A stretch of DNA of 64,000 nucleotides from positions 29,612,488 through 29,676,487 of the forward strand of contig OZ024871.1 in NCBI GenBank assembly GCA_964017185.1, given 5' to 3'. Of this stretch, positions 1 to 14,800 are shown piece by piece. A program made the position numbers and the translations under genes. This stretch comes from Rugalucina vietnamica. Its lineage: Eukaryota > Mollusca > Bivalvia > Lucinida > Lucinidae. How positions within the stretch are numbered: the first letter of the stretch is position 1; every line of letters starts with the position of its first letter. Under the pieces are notes generated by a model, which saw nothing but the letters and a program-made list of their open reading frames with translations, did no database searches and was not told the DNA's origin.

Positions 1-75
1 CGCGATAACCGCGAAGCTGATCTGCGCCTTTGTTTTCGAATATGCAGATTGTTGGTTTTCCCATGGGGCGGCTCA
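1..75 (-). mobile_element. Family A hairpin MITE copy A1 (cut by window edge)
   Basis: The right part of the central hairpin and the terminal repeat ending GGCGGCTCA are present. Confidence 0.8.
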
Positions 76-118
76 CTTGTTGACCGGGATACCAGGTCTC
101 CCTGTTGTATTCAATATA

Positions 119-405
119 TGAGCCTGTGTGTGAGAAAACAAACAATTTGGGTTTTCCACAAGGTCCGACATAAACCGGGCTGTACAGTAACAGAAGAGGG
201 CTAGAAGCTTGAAATTTTGGATTTGAGAAAAAGATGGATTGTACTGTCCGTGTAGTGAAAACAAAGACTCTGATCAGCTGTGCAGTTAGTGTGTCTTTGT
301 TTTTGCTTATGCATGTTTTTGGTTTTCTTATGCATTGGCTCATATTTCATACAGAGGATCTCCCATTGCTTATGCATGTTTTTGGTTTTCTTATGCGTTG
401 GCTCA
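119..405 (-). mobile_element. Family A MITE A2 with duplicated end
   Basis: It starts TGAGCCTG and its hairpin arm is worn. The terminal 63 bp (through TTGGCTCA) is present twice in tandem, at 343 and 405. Confidence 0.85.
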
Positions 406-609
406 TATTTCATACAGAGGATCTCCCAATAGGTTTGTTTTCATGACTAAACAGTATTTGCAAATACTATGGTCTCTAATAATTGCCTCTAAATGGCTTT
501 ATTTTCAGAGGCATCTCATAGACTTATCCAATCTCCGTTGAGGTCCTCCAATAATATTAACAAATGTCTGGGCATAGTTTAGAGATTTTATATTATTTCT
601 TTGTTGCAG

Positions 610-737
610 GAACCTTGTGTGAGATTCGTCTGAACTACTGTGACGGCAAAACCTGTAGCGGACATGGACGTTGTGAGAACTTACTCACCAACTATAAATG
701 TGTGTGCAATGTGGGCTGGGAAGGCAGGGATTGTGAG
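610..737 (+). CDS. Exon 1 (first visible): EGF-like module
   Basis: Acceptor TTGTTGCAG precedes 610 and donor GTATGT follows 737. Phase 1 in, phase 0 out. It encodes six cysteines in EGF spacing (YC..KTC..GRC..YKCVC...GW.G.DCE). The open phase shows that at least one exon lies upstream of the window. Confidence 0.85.
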
Positions 738-3700
738 GTATGTAATACAAGCAATACAACGCCCCCACCCCCCATCTCCCCACCCTACCGCACTAAAAAA
801 AGAAAAAGAGCCTGTTTAGTATCAAATTAAGGTGTGTGTATATAGGGATCAGGTATGCTTTTTCCTGCATTAACATGAGCCGACACTCAAAGGAGTTGTT
901 TGAACCCGAGGCCACTAGGCTGAAGCTTGTTTGATCATTTTTCTTGCATTTTCAAAGCTATTTAATTAAATTCTTGTTGAAATAACAATAACGTTGTAAA
1001 AACTCACTGAAAACCAAGGAATTTCATGAGCATCAGCAATTTGTTTCTACAGAACACATTCATTAAGAAAACTTTTCCATGCAATATACAGAGATTTTTT
1101 TCAGCTCTAAAAATTGGCAAATTTCACCAGAATAATTTTGATATTTTTAATATCTCTGCTCAAAACATAGATCATGGGTACATCTTAGAACCGCCTCGGC
1201 AAGGCGGTTCTTACGTGTACCCACGATCTATGTTTTAAAGCAAAAATAAGAAAAATAGGTATACCCATGCAAACCCCAGTTTTTCTATATAAAAGTGGTG
1301 TTTAAGGGGGTATTCATTGCACGGACATGTTTTCCTGATGGATATCACTTTGTAATGACCAGTAATATCAAAGGATAAAAAAATATGAAAAATGTTTGAA
1401 AAAAGATCTGATAAAAATCATTGTCTATTCAAATGGATGACTGGCTTTTATTCTATATAATTATGTTATCCTTCTAAATGAGCTGCGTCACAAGAAAACA
1501 GATTTTTGGTGATTCTGACTCTGTCCGACACAAATGGGACTGTACAGTCACGGAAGCGGACAACCTTGAAATTTTGGATTGACTTAGACGAGGGACTGTA
1601 CTACCTGTGTAGCAAAAACAAAGACGCACAGTGACTGCACAGCTGATCTGCACCCTTGTTTTCGCAATATGCAAAAGAAAAAAATGGTTTTCTCCTGACA
1701 CGGCTCAAGTAGAGACTATCATTGTTATTGTTTAAAACAGATGATGATCAAAGGCAAATTTTCTTGCAAGAAGCCTTTCATTGCAGACACTGACTGACAC
1801 CTGCCTGGGCAACCCATGTTTGCACGGCGGCAACTGCGTACAGCCGCTAAACACCGTCAACTTCTACCAATGTCAGTGTGCCGAGGGCTGGACAGGAACC
1901 AACTGTGAACAGATCGTGGACTACTGCGCTATCGGGGGACAAAGCACATGCAGGGCTCAGTGTTATAGTATCTTCAGCGACTATTACTGCAAGTAAGTGA
2001 TTTGACAATATCTCCCACCAGGGCCTAGTTCTTCAAAGTTAACGACATAGGGCCAGTTGTCCAAAACTTTGTTAGCTTAACATCATCGTTAAGACCACAA
2101 CTTGTTAAGTAGATGCCGACTACATGAGCAAATACACTGCTATTTTTTGTTGAAAAAATGTGAGAATCCTTTGCAATGCAAAGGATTCTGACATTTTATC
2201 AACAAAACAGTGTATTTGTAATATTGCGAACTGAAATTTTAACAAATCGTTAACTAACGACATTGTTAATTTTGAACAACTGGCCAATGGTTAATGATTC
2301 ATTAAAATTTCAAACATGAATATTACAAATACACTGTTGTTATTTTTTTGTTGATAAAATGCATTGCAAAGGATTCTCATATTTTATCAATATCAACAAG
2401 TTGAGGTCTTAATGATGATGTTTAGCTAACAAAGTTTTGAACAACTGGCCCCTGGTGTCTCTTTTAGGATTTTTTAAAAATGTTACTGCATTGATTCCTG
2501 GTCCCTCTATTCTTGGAGTCTAGTTATTTGTCACTTAACAAATACATGTACCTTAGACTCCACTTTTTCTCATAGCCCTCGCCCATTGGTGCTGAGAGAA
2601 ATAGCTGTAGATAGTTTGATAAATGCCTCTTTGCAAAACTGTTATTAAAATGACCACCTGAGTACTGGTTAATGGCTTATAAGGTCAGAGCCTGCCCAGG
2701 AAAAGCTGTAGATCGGAAGACTAAACAGACCAGAAACAAAACAAACAATTATTAGCTGTTTAGACTGTTCATGTAGATTGATATGGCAAGAGTGATAAAT
2801 GTTTAATCTTGGTCTATGATTGCAACAGTCATAAATTTTTCTGCTCCCAAATTATTAACTAGCACTATGTCTTGAATTCAGGAGTGAGTACTTATGCACT
2901 TTGTTTAATAAAGCTTTTAGTAAATCTTTATCAGCGAGAACTTTGACTTTGTGAGGCAACAAATAGTGCAAATATTCTCGAAAATTGAATACTCACAAAC
3001 ATATCCTTGTAATGTAGACCCTCCTATCACACCACTTTTATGTAGTAAATCTGGAGTGTGTTGGGGGTTTAGATTACTTTATCATTTTACTTCATAGCAT
3101 AGTTGGGCCGCATCGTGAGAAAACGGGATTATTGCCTATGCAAAAACAAAGGCGCAGATCAGCTTCGCGGTAACCGCGAAGCTGATCAGCGCCTTTGTTT
3201 TCGCTACTCGGATAGTACAATTCCTCTTCTACTTAAATCCGAAATTTCAAGCTTGTAGCTCTTTTCTGAGCTTGTACAGGCCGGTTTGTGTCGGACCTGG
3301 TCGGAAACCCCGAAGACCGGTTTTCTCGTGTCGCGGCTCAGTTAGTAGGTACTAGTTAGAACTCCATCTCTGAGACAGTTCGTAAGTAAACCCAAAATCT
3401 ACGTTTTACTAAAGATAAGAAAAACATCAAACTTTTTCAAAAGAAATTTTTCATTTTTACGGCCAAAAAAATCTTGCGCTGGCATGTTTTCATAATATAT
3501 TTTAGATGTCCAGCCAATGTGTATGGTCGTGACTGTGAGAACACTCCAAATCCGTGTGGAAACTATGATAAATGTCTCTCACAGAATGGTGGTGTTTGTT
3601 CCTATGATGCTGTTACTGCTGCGATGACATGTACTTGTACTGATCAAAGTAAGAGATTGATTTGAGCCCCGTCGTGAGAAAACCAACAATGTGGTTTTTG

Positions 3701-6700
3701 ACAGGTCCAACACAAACCAAGCTGTTCAAGCACAGAAGATGGCTAGAGGCTGGAAGTTTAGATTAAGAAACAAGAGGAATTGTACTTTCCATGTAGCGAA
3801 AACAAAGGCACAGATCAGCTTCACAGTAACTGCGAAGCTGATCTGCGCCTTTATTTTCGCATATGCAAAGTGTTGGTTTTCTCATGACGTGGCTAATTTA
3901 TAGTTTGATTTCTTTCACCTTGCCAGTTGACCTCTGGCATTGTTAGGCATTCGTTGATCAAACTGCTTCATATGGGGCGGTTTTCAATAATGTGATTCTG
4001 TTATGGAAAGTGAGACTTGTCATTGTGCTTCACATGACACTGGAAAAAAAATGTCTAAAGCAAGTAGGTACCCTTGTTACAAAACTTTATCTGGAGAGTT
4101 AAACCGACATGGTCAAAATGTGTTTACTATACAGTTAAAATCTGCTACATGTAGTTTGATTTAGAATAATAATGAAAGAAACATACTTGACATTCGTGGA
4201 GGGATGTGCCTGTTTTTACAAAGGAATGCATTTGCAAATACATGTATCAACAAATGAGCCGCCATATAAGACTAACAATATGCATAGGCAAAATCAAAAG
4301 GCGTAGATCAGCTGTGCAACTGCACTGCACAGCTGATCAGCGCCTTTGTTTTCGCTACATGGATAGTACAATCTGTGTTCTTCTGAAATCCAAAGTTTTA
4401 AGCTTCTAGCCTTCTTTTGTGACTGTATAGGCTGGTTTGTGTCAGACCTGGTCAGCAACTAAATTGTTTGTTCTCTCATGCAAAGATTCAAATGTCACAG
4501 CGATGGTTATTACATTTCAACATGACAATAATTATATTGTGACATTAGGCGAGAAACAGACGAATAAATTTACATCTTGATTCATTTGGTAGGGTATACA
4601 GGAAAAGTTTGCTGCATTGGATAGATCATTGCTCGGCTAAAAGCAACAGTTGCCAGAATGGAGGCAATGTCTGTATATGACCATATCTGTTTTCTGGTGC
4701 ATAATCGATAACACTAACAAAAAGACTTACATCTTGATGTTTTTGTAGGGTACTGTAAATTCGGAAATTTTCGCGAGCCTTTTATTTCGCGAATTTTTGA
4801 TTTCTGAATTATTAGCGAGTTCTTGAATTCGCAAGCGAGTACTCGTGCAGTCTATAAAGCTTATAGTAATTCTTTATTAGCGAGAACTTTATTTTCGCGA
4901 AGCAACGACTTCGCGAATATTAGCGAAAATTAAGTTCTCTCGAAAATTTCCGGATTTACAGTATATGGGAGAAGGTTGTACTACTGCTAGATCATTGCTT
5001 GGCAATGGAGACTCTGTCTCAATATGATCATATGAGCCTGTGCATGAGAAAACCAACAATTTGGGTTTCCGACCAGGTCTGACACAAACCGGCCTGTACA
5101 GTCACAGAAGATGGTTAGAGGCTTGAAATTTTGTATTTAAGTAGGAGAGGGATCGTACTATCCGTGTAGCAAAAACAAAGGCGCTGATCAGCTTCGCGGT
5201 TACCGCGAAGCTGATCTGCGGCTTTGTTTTTGCCCATGAAAATTGTTGGTTTTCTCATGCACAGGCTCATATCTGTTTTCTGGTACATTATATCTTGACT
5301 GTTTTATAGGGTATACGGGAGAAGGTTGCCATATACTGGTGGATCATTGCTCGGCTAATAGCAACAATTGTCAGAATGGAGGAACATGCCATATTCAGCC
5401 TACGGGCTATAGATGTGAATGCCCTGAAGGTATGTGCTTGTTATATTAAATTTTATTATTGCTTTTGATTCATTTTCTAAACAGTGTTTAGCATATATGT
5501 TCCATTTGTATAATTCCAATCTTTTTAAGAAGCCTCCGTGGAGCATGGTAAACCAGGGTCACATTTTTTATCCCAGGCTTCTCCAATGTGTCGGGTGAGA
5601 CTATAAATCTATGGAGACACGATGTAGCTGTTGTAGCTTTTGATGGGACATTAAACCCCAAATCAACCAACCAATCTTTGTATTGACTTATGGATAAAAT
5701 CAATCTTTGTATCGACTATCTAGATGAGGTTTGCGCCTTGCAAACCATTTGTTGTGAGTTTGTTTCGGGGCCTCTTTAGTCCGTCAGATAAGACTTTAAA
5801 CCAAGGTCCTGTCTCCATATGGTCTAGACTGTTGAGTTGGTTTAAGTAAAAAAAAAAGATGATGAAATTTGTGAATATTACAGCAATTTTCACTGGCTCC
5901 ATGTCGCAAGGTAAAAAGAGCCGTGTAATGGGAAAACCAACACTATTACTGCATATGCGAAAGCAAAGATACAGATCAGCTTCATAGTAACTGCAAAGCT
6001 GACCAGTGCCTTTGTTTTCGCTGCAGGGATAGTACAATTCCTCTTTTTATACCCCGCCACTTAAAAAAGTGCGGGGTATTATGTTATACCCTCAAAAAAA
6101 AAATTGCGTTCGAGTGTCCGTCCGTCCGTCCGTCTGTCTGTCCGTCTGTCCGTCCGTCTGTCTGTCCGTCCGTCAGCATTTCGTTTCCGGGCTCTATCTT
6201 GTGCATTTATTGACCGATTTTCTTCAAACTTTGTATAGGAATTAATATCAGGAAGGAGTGGTTTGGGATTGAAGATGGGTAAATTTCGTCAAATAAGTGC
6301 AGAGTTATGGCCCTTGATTTACGTTAAAATTTCGTTTCCGGGCTCTATCTTGAGTTTTTATTGACCGATTTTCTTCAAACTTTGTATAGGAGTTCATACC
6401 ATGAAGGAGTGGTCTGGGATTGAAGATGGGTAAATTTCGTCAAATAAGTACAGAGTTATGGCCCTTGATTTACGTTAAAATTTTGTTTCAGGGCTCTATC
6501 TTGAGCATTTATTGACCGATTTTCTTCAAACTTTGTATAGGAGTTCATAACCAGGAAGCCGTGGTCTGGGATTGAAGATGGATAAAATTCGTCAAATATG
6601 TACAGAGTTATGGCCCTTGATTTACGTTAAAATTTTGTTTCTGGGCTCTATCTTGAGCATTTATTGACGGATTTTCTTCAAACTTTGTACAAGAGTTCAT

Positions 6701-9700
6701 ACCAAGAAGGAGTGGTCTGGGATTGAAGATGGGTAAATTTCGTCAAATAAGTACAGAGTTATGGCCCTTGATTTACGTTAAAATTTTGTTTCCGGGCTCT
6801 ATCTTGAGCATTTATTGACCAATTTTCTTCAAACTTTGTATAGGAGTTCATACCAGGAAGGAGTGGCCTGGGATTGAAGATGGGTAAATTTCGTCAAACA
6901 TGTACATAGTTATGGCCCTTGATTTACGCTAAAATTTTGTTTCCGGGCTCTATCTTGAGCATTTATTGACCGATTTTCTTCAAACTTTGTATAGGAGTTT
7001 ATACCAAGAAGGAGTGGTCTGGGATTGAAGATGGGTAAATTTCGTCAAATAAGTACAGAGTTATGGCCCTTGATTTACGTTAAAATTTTGTTTCCGGGCT
7101 CTATCTTGAGCATTTATTGACCGATTTTCTTCAAACTTTGTATAGGAGTTCATACCAGGAAGGAGTGATTTGGGATTGAAGATGGATAAATTTTGTCAAA
7201 TAAGTACAGAGTTATGGCCCTTGATTTACATTAAAATTTTGTTTCCTGACTCTATTTTGAGCATTTATTGACCGATTTTCTTCAAACTTTGTATAGGAGT
7301 TCATATCAGGAAGGAGTGGTTGCTGATTGAAAATGAATAAATTTTGTTAAATAAGTACAGAGTTATGGCCCATGATTTACATTAAAATTTCGTTTCCTGC
7401 CTCTGTTTTGTGCATTTATCAACCAATTTTCTTCAAACTTTGTATGAAAGTTCAAATCAGGAAGTAGTGGTTTGGGATTTAAGATGGGTAAATTTTATCA
7501 ATGTATACACAGTTATGGTCCTCCATTTATGACAAAATTTTGTTCTGCTCTTTATCTTGAGAATTTATTGACAAACATTTTTGCTAAATTAAATTTGCGT
7601 GGCGGGGTATCATGCATGCCTGCAGCGCTTTTATTCAGAAATCCAAAACTTCAAGGTTCTATCCATCTTCTGTGACTGATTAGACCAGTTTGTGGCCGAC
7701 CTGTTGGGAAACCTCATTGTTTTCTCATGACGCAGCACAATTAAGGTTTTAGTGATTGAAACCGTGGTATGGGAAATCACTTCCTCATTTGTATCTGAGC
7801 CACGACGCGAGAAAACCGGTCTTCGGGGTTTCCGACCAGGTCCGACACAAACCGACCTGTACCAGCTCAGAAAAGAGCTAGAAGCTTGAAATTTCGGATT
7901 TAAGTAGAAGAGGAATTGTACTATCCGAGTAGCTAAAAACAAAGGCGCTGATCAGCTTCGCGGTTACCGCGAAGCTGATCTGCGCCTTTGTTTTCGCATA
8001 GGCACTAATCCCATTTTCTCATGATGCGGCTCATCTTGTTGTGTATTCTAGGTTATAATGGTCTTCACTGTGAAAATGAGATAAACGAGTGTCTGGGAGT
8101 GACCTGCCCCGGGGGTGGGGCGTGTTTCGATGACATTGGACACTATTACTGCAGATGCCCGCTTACAAAGACTGGCGCCAACTGTCTCAGAGGTATGTAT
8201 CATGAAAAACTTGCCCATCCCATATACAGAGATTTTTTCAACTTTAAAGTAAATTCATTCTAAAAAAATTGATATTTGTAATATTGTTGATTAAAATATC
8301 CATTGTGAGTACATGTTAGAACCGCCTCTGTGAGTACCCACAATCTATGTTTTGGATAAAAAAAACACTTGTAAACCCAAGTTATACTTTATAACAGTGG
8401 GGTTTAAGGGGGTATATTTTACAAAGACTGGTGCAAACTGTTTCAGAGGTATGAAGGTGTATGATACAGATGACCAGATAAAGAGATTGTATTTCATGAT
8501 ATTTACATTTTTATTGCAATCGCCCTAGATGAAAGTATTTTTCTTGATGTTTTTCATTTCCCAATGAAAAAACATTATGTCACGTGATATAGAGTCCACG
8601 CCTGTGGTCGGGGCGGCGTCAAAACCTATCCAGTGACGCTGTTTGTTGTCGTGACGTTGGTCCCGTTTCGCCATGACGTTAGGCGCGAAAATTTGACGTT
8701 TTGGCTGTTCCAAAATTACGTTCAGTCGGTTTTAATGTCAAATAACATGAAAATGAAGGGTGATGTGCGCAATTAAAAATGTGATACTTGATTGATAATA
8801 TAAAATGTAAATATAAGTATTGAAATTCAGATTTTAGCTTTCACTGGATGATGAAAAACATTAGCTGTTTTAATGTCTCCGAGAAGCCCAAACAGCAAAT
8901 GTTTTTATCATCCAGTGAAAGCTAAAATCTGAATTTCAATCCTTAATTAATTGATTTTTTTATGATAATAAAAATAATTGATGATAATTTAGACACAAGT
9001 TTTTTAGCTCCTCCTAAAATCCTACACTTCATGGACATGTAATCCTGATGTTACTTCTTCAGATTACGACCCTAACTACGACATTTGCTTCAACCATCCC
9101 GAGGGTCTGAGCTATGCCTGGGTACCATTCCCTAACCAGGTGGTCGATGGTGACCTTATGTCAGTGACACTGTGGGTGAGGTTTACAGAGCCAGGGTCCA
9201 CTGGAACATACTTCAATATGTTTGTAGGGTAAGTCGCTGGTTTAAGTAACCCATCTGTGACAAATGGGCTGCAATGCAAGAAAACCTTTCTTTGGGGTTT
9301 ACGACCAGTTCCGACACAACTGGTCTGTACCGTCACAGAAGGCTAGAAGCTTGAAATTTCGGATTTAAGAAGAAGAGAGATTGTACTATCCGTGTAGCGA
9401 AAACAAAAGGCGCTGATCAGCTGTGCAGTTACTGCACAGTTGATCTGCACCTTTGTTTTTGCATTGGCAAAATCTGGTTTTCTCATGATGTGGCTCATTT
9501 GTGCAAGCCCATTTTCATTTTAAGATGAATTAGGAGTACATATTTTTGTTTCATTGTTTGATGAATTTCGTCTGAGCAAATAGAAAAAACATTCTGCGGC
9601 ATCCATCTTCAGTTGATACACTGGCATCTGTATATCAACTGATGGTGGAATCACCCTGTATAAATCCTTCTTCCTGTCTCATTCACTCACATTGTTTTGG

Positions 9701-11818
9701 GAATTTTCCATGTTTTTTCAGAGACAGACTTGAAACATCATTTATTAAGTTCATGGACTTCAGCCATGACGGAGTGAGAATCTACATATCAACTGACGGG
9801 GGAAACACACCGTATACCCTGCTACCTTTCTAATTTACACACGTCATCGTTTTACTGAATTTTCAATGCCATTTACAGAGATCGTCTGGAAACATCATTC
9901 AAATTCATGGACTTCAGTCATGACGGAGTGAGAATCTACATATCAACTGACGGGGGAATCACACCGTATACCCTGCTACCTTTCTAATTTACACACGTCA
10001 TTGTTTTACTAAATTTTCAATGCCATTTACAGAGATCGTCTGGAAACATCATTCAAGTTCATGGACTTCAGTCATGACGGAGTGAGAATCTATATATCAA
10101 CTGACGGAGGAATCACACCATATACCCTGCTACCTTTCTAATTTACACACGTCATTGTTTTACTAAATTTTCAATGCCATTTACAGAGATCGTCTGGAAA
10201 CATCATTCAAGTTCATGGACTTCAGTCATGACGGAGTGAGAATCTACATATCAACTGACGGGGGAATCACACCGTATACCCTGCTACTCTTTCTAATTTA
10301 CACACATCATTGTTTTACTGAATTTTCAATGCCATTTACAGAGATCGTCTGGAAACATCATTCAAATTCATGGACTTCAGTCATGACGGAGTGAGAATCT
10401 ACATATCAACTGACGGGGGAATCACAGCGTATACCCTGCTACTCTTTCTAATTTACACACGTCATTGTTTTACTGAATTTTCAATGCCATTTACAGAGAT
10501 CGTCTGGAAACATCATTCAAATTCATGGACTTCAGTCATGACGGAGTGAGAATCTACATATCAACTGATGGAGGAATCACACCGTATACCCTGCTACCTT
10601 TCTCCTTCACCCACGCAGTCACAGACGGCAATTGGCACAGTATAGTATTGAACTACAACCTCGCAGAGGGGAGGATTGCACTGATTAAGAATAGCATCAA
10701 GATGACCTTGCCAGATTTCGTCAGTCCTGAGCTGATCATTGCTGACAGGACCTTCAAGTGAGTTACAGTAGATAACATTACAGAAACATGCCCGCCCAAG
10801 ATTTTGACAGTTTGTAAAATATTAAATTTACTGATTTTTTTTTTTTTTTTTTTTTTTCATATTTTGCTTAATTTTGCGCAAAACATGGGTGCACGTTTTG
10901 CTCAAAGCATGGCAGACTCCAGGAACAAAATAGATCGAAATTCTTCTGAAATGTACCATTTTTTTCAAACAAATTTCAAAGTCTCCCTGAACTTGATCAG
11001 GAAGTTTTTCAAAAACCGCCCTGAAATAAAAGAAAAATCACTGATCCTTTTCAACTCACCACATAATGTGTTTTACTTCTACGTTTTACAGATTCTGGTC
11101 TGTGATTGGTTGTGAGTTTAATCAGATGACCAAGAGCTGTGTGGCAGGAAACATATTCCATGGCTGTGTGAGCCAGGTGAATTTCTACGACAGAAATATA
11201 GACTTCAACACTGAGATCAATGCCTTGCTTACAGAACCTCGCAAGGTTTATGACCCGTTCGTCAATGTTTTGCTGGTGTGGAACGAGTATCTGCTAGAGA
11301 GTAGTAGCGGTAGGATAATCCAGTCAGAGGCTAACAGGCTACCATGCCCAGGCCGATGTAGGACATATTCAGGTAACAGCCTTCTTGTGAAGGAAACCAA
11401 CAATGCCATTAAACAATGAACACTATCTGGTGTAAAACTGGCTATCACCTGCATATCTGAAAACAGTCACTTTGGGAGAACTGGCTACTTAGGCAGACGT
11501 CAATCTTATGGGAGGGGTAGCTCCAATGGTAGCGTGTCCAATTCTTAATATTTACATGTCTGATGCAAAGTCTTAATGAATCTATAGATTTCCATGAACA
11601 ACATCATGTCATGCAATGTCACATTATCAAACCTGACGTCATAAATAAACATGGCTCTCACCAATGTGATTGGTTGAAAATGTCATGATATCAGCGATGC
11701 CTTTACACTGGCTCAACACATACTGTGTGTAAATTCTCTGCTTGCATGTAAATGTGATTGACTTGATAATTTTTATGCCCCCAACTTTGAAAAAGTTGGA
11801 AGGGCATATTGCTTTCGG

Positions 11819-11851
<33 letters not shown>

Positions 11852-14800
11852 GCATCTGTTAACTTTTGAACCGTGAATGCTACAGTTTTGAAATTTCATA
11901 TGCACATTCCTCATGAAAAAATAGTTGACCCATATTTTTTTTCATGTCCGAGTTACGCCCCTTTTCTGAGTTATGTCCCTTTGAAAACAAAATTTGAAAA
12001 TCTTGTGTGCAAGATATCTCAAAAAGTATTTAAGCTAGAGCCTTCATATTTGGTATACTTGTTTGGGCTGAGGAGTAGATGACCTGATTAACTTTTGAGA
12101 ACTTTCCGTCATTTTTTTACAAAAATACGGAATTTTGAAATTTTGATTGATTTTTCCACTTTTCGGTGAAATTTGAAACTTTTAAATGGTGAATGCTAGG
12201 GTTTTGAAATTTCATATGCACATTCCTCATGAAAAAATAGTTGACCCGTATTTTTTTGTATGGCCAAGTTATACCCCTTTTTTGAGTTATGTCCCTTTGA
12301 AAACAAAATTTGAAAATCTTGTGTGCAAGATATCTCCAAAAGTGTTGCAGCTAGAGCCTTCATATTTGGTACACTTGTTGGGGCTGAGAAGTAGATGACC
12401 TGATTAACTTTTGAGAACTTTCCGTCAAATTTTGACAAAAATACAGAATTTTGAAATTTTTATTGATTTTTCCACTTTTTGGTGAAATTTGAGACCTTTG
12501 AATGGTGGATGATAGGGTTTTGAAATTTCATATACAGATTCTTCATGAAAAAAATAGTTGGCCTGTAGTTTTTTCATGTACGTGTTATGCCCCTTGTTGG
12601 AATAATGTCCCTTTGAAAACAAATTTTGAAAATCTTGTGTGCAAGATATCTCAAAACGTATTTGAGCTAGAGCCTTCATATTTGGTATGCTGGTTGAGGC
12701 TGAGAAGAAGATCACCTGATTAACTTTTGGGGACTCTCTGTCAAATTTTGACAAAATTACTCCATTTTTAAATTTTTACTTCATTTCTAACTTGCCTGCA
12801 AAAAAGCTTACATTCTGTTTCTGGATCGAGGTCAAAACAATCGCAACCGAATAGCTTCTTCAGGAAATTAAATTTGACTGCATTCGAATGAAATAAATGA
12901 ATCATACAAACTGCCAGTTTAGGGACAAGCATAAAGTTGGGGGCATAGTGTTTTACAAACACGCATTTCTAGTTCAACAAGCAATAGAGAGAAATGAATG
13001 TTAATATAAGCAATGGGTTTAATTTTTCTGATGTTCATGGAGCTATGAGCCACAGTGGGTCGCTAGCAAAGTTTACATGAACCCGAAAGGGGTTCATTAT
13101 ACCCCCGGCATACGAAGTATTAGGGGGTATATAGTTTTTGCTTTTTCCATCTGTTTGTCTGTTTGTCTGTCTGTAAACTTTTTGTGTCAAAGATTTCTCA
13201 GGAACTACTTAATCTAGAATTTTGAAATTTGGTACAAAGCTTGGGTATGTCAACTTGTATTGTGTATTTGAGAATCAACAATCTCCGGCCTATCATTCCC
13301 TTTATTTATCCATTTTTCTCTCTATCCGATAATTTTTTCCTTCAGTCTGTATAAGAGTTAGAAACTTCAAATTTTATATGCATGTTCAGAATGACCAACT
13401 CTATTACTGAAAACAAAATTATGATTATGTAGATTACTTTTGTCTTCTTTTTTAACTTTGTTTCTTTTCCCATCTGTCACTCCTATACAAATGTGCACCT
13501 TTTTGTGTCAAAGATTTCTCAGGAACTACTTAACCTAGAATTTTAAGATTTGGTACAAAGCTTGGGTATGTCAAGTTGTATTGTGTATTTGAGAATCAAC
13601 ATTCTCCAGCATATCATTCCCTTTATTTATCCATTTTTCTCTCTATCCAAGAAATTTTTCCATCATATCAGCTCAGTCTGTATAAGAGTTAGAAACTTCA
13701 AATTTTACATGCATGTTCAAAATGACCAACTCTATTACTGAAAACAAGATTATGATTCTGTGGTTTACTTTTGTCTTCTTTTTTTTTTACTTTGTTTCTT
13801 TTCCCATCTGTCACTCCTATACAAATCTGCACCTTTTTGTATCAAAGATTTCTCAGGAACTACTTAACCTAGAATTTTAAAATTTAGTACATAGCTAAAG
13901 TATGTCAAGTTGTATTGTTTATTTGAGAATCAACAATCTCTGGCATATCATTCCCTTTATTTATCCATTTCACCTCTGATGGCTACCGCCGGGGGTATGT
14001 GAGCTTTGCTCACTTTTGCTATATTTCACTTTGCACGTGACCCACTGTTGTTCATAGAGCCATGAACATCAGAAAAAAATAAAATTCATATCTTTAATGA
14101 AGCTGAACCTTATGCAGCTTTCACACTTATCACGATTCGACCATGATTAGTATTGTGGTCTTCATCGTGGACCAGTCGGGACTATCGTATCCAATCTTAT
14201 CAGATCGCATCACATCTTGATGTCAATCGTGATAATCGGGCTAATCGTGGAAAAATGTTTGTCTGCCAAAAATTGTGCCACGATTACCACGACTGGCAGG
14301 ACTATCGTGACCATCGCATCAGGTTGTATGACATCGTAACAAATCGCAACAAATCGTATCTCATCTTGTTCCTAAATCGCGGTGATCGGGATCGACTAAA
14401 ACACCACAATCTGTTGAGATGAGTTGCGATCTCCTACGAATGGTTACGGTCGGTTACGATTCGAGAAAAATTGCCTGGCCCGATCAACTACGAGGCGATG
14501 CGAATGACTCCCGATATGATACGATCTGATACGAGTAAATGCGATGGGACACGACAAGCCACGCTTTTGCCAAGGATGCCTAGGATTTGTTATGAATTAT
14601 CATTACATTAAATACATCGGGCAAGATAAATGACTTTGATCAACAATAGAGAGTATCTTTTCATTATTTATTCGAAATCTGAAGGATGCCAGGAAATAGC
14701 ACCAGAGACAGGAGTAAGGGGAAGGATAACGCTTTATCATAAGCCGCAATGATGCATTAATAATGCAAATGTCGCATTCTTGTCATTCTCAGCTCCTCCA

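Noticed and set aside
6049-7610. Regularly spaced repeats that could recall a CRISPR array
   Set aside because: The 151-bp units are contiguous with no unique spacers, and the setting is a eukaryotic intron.
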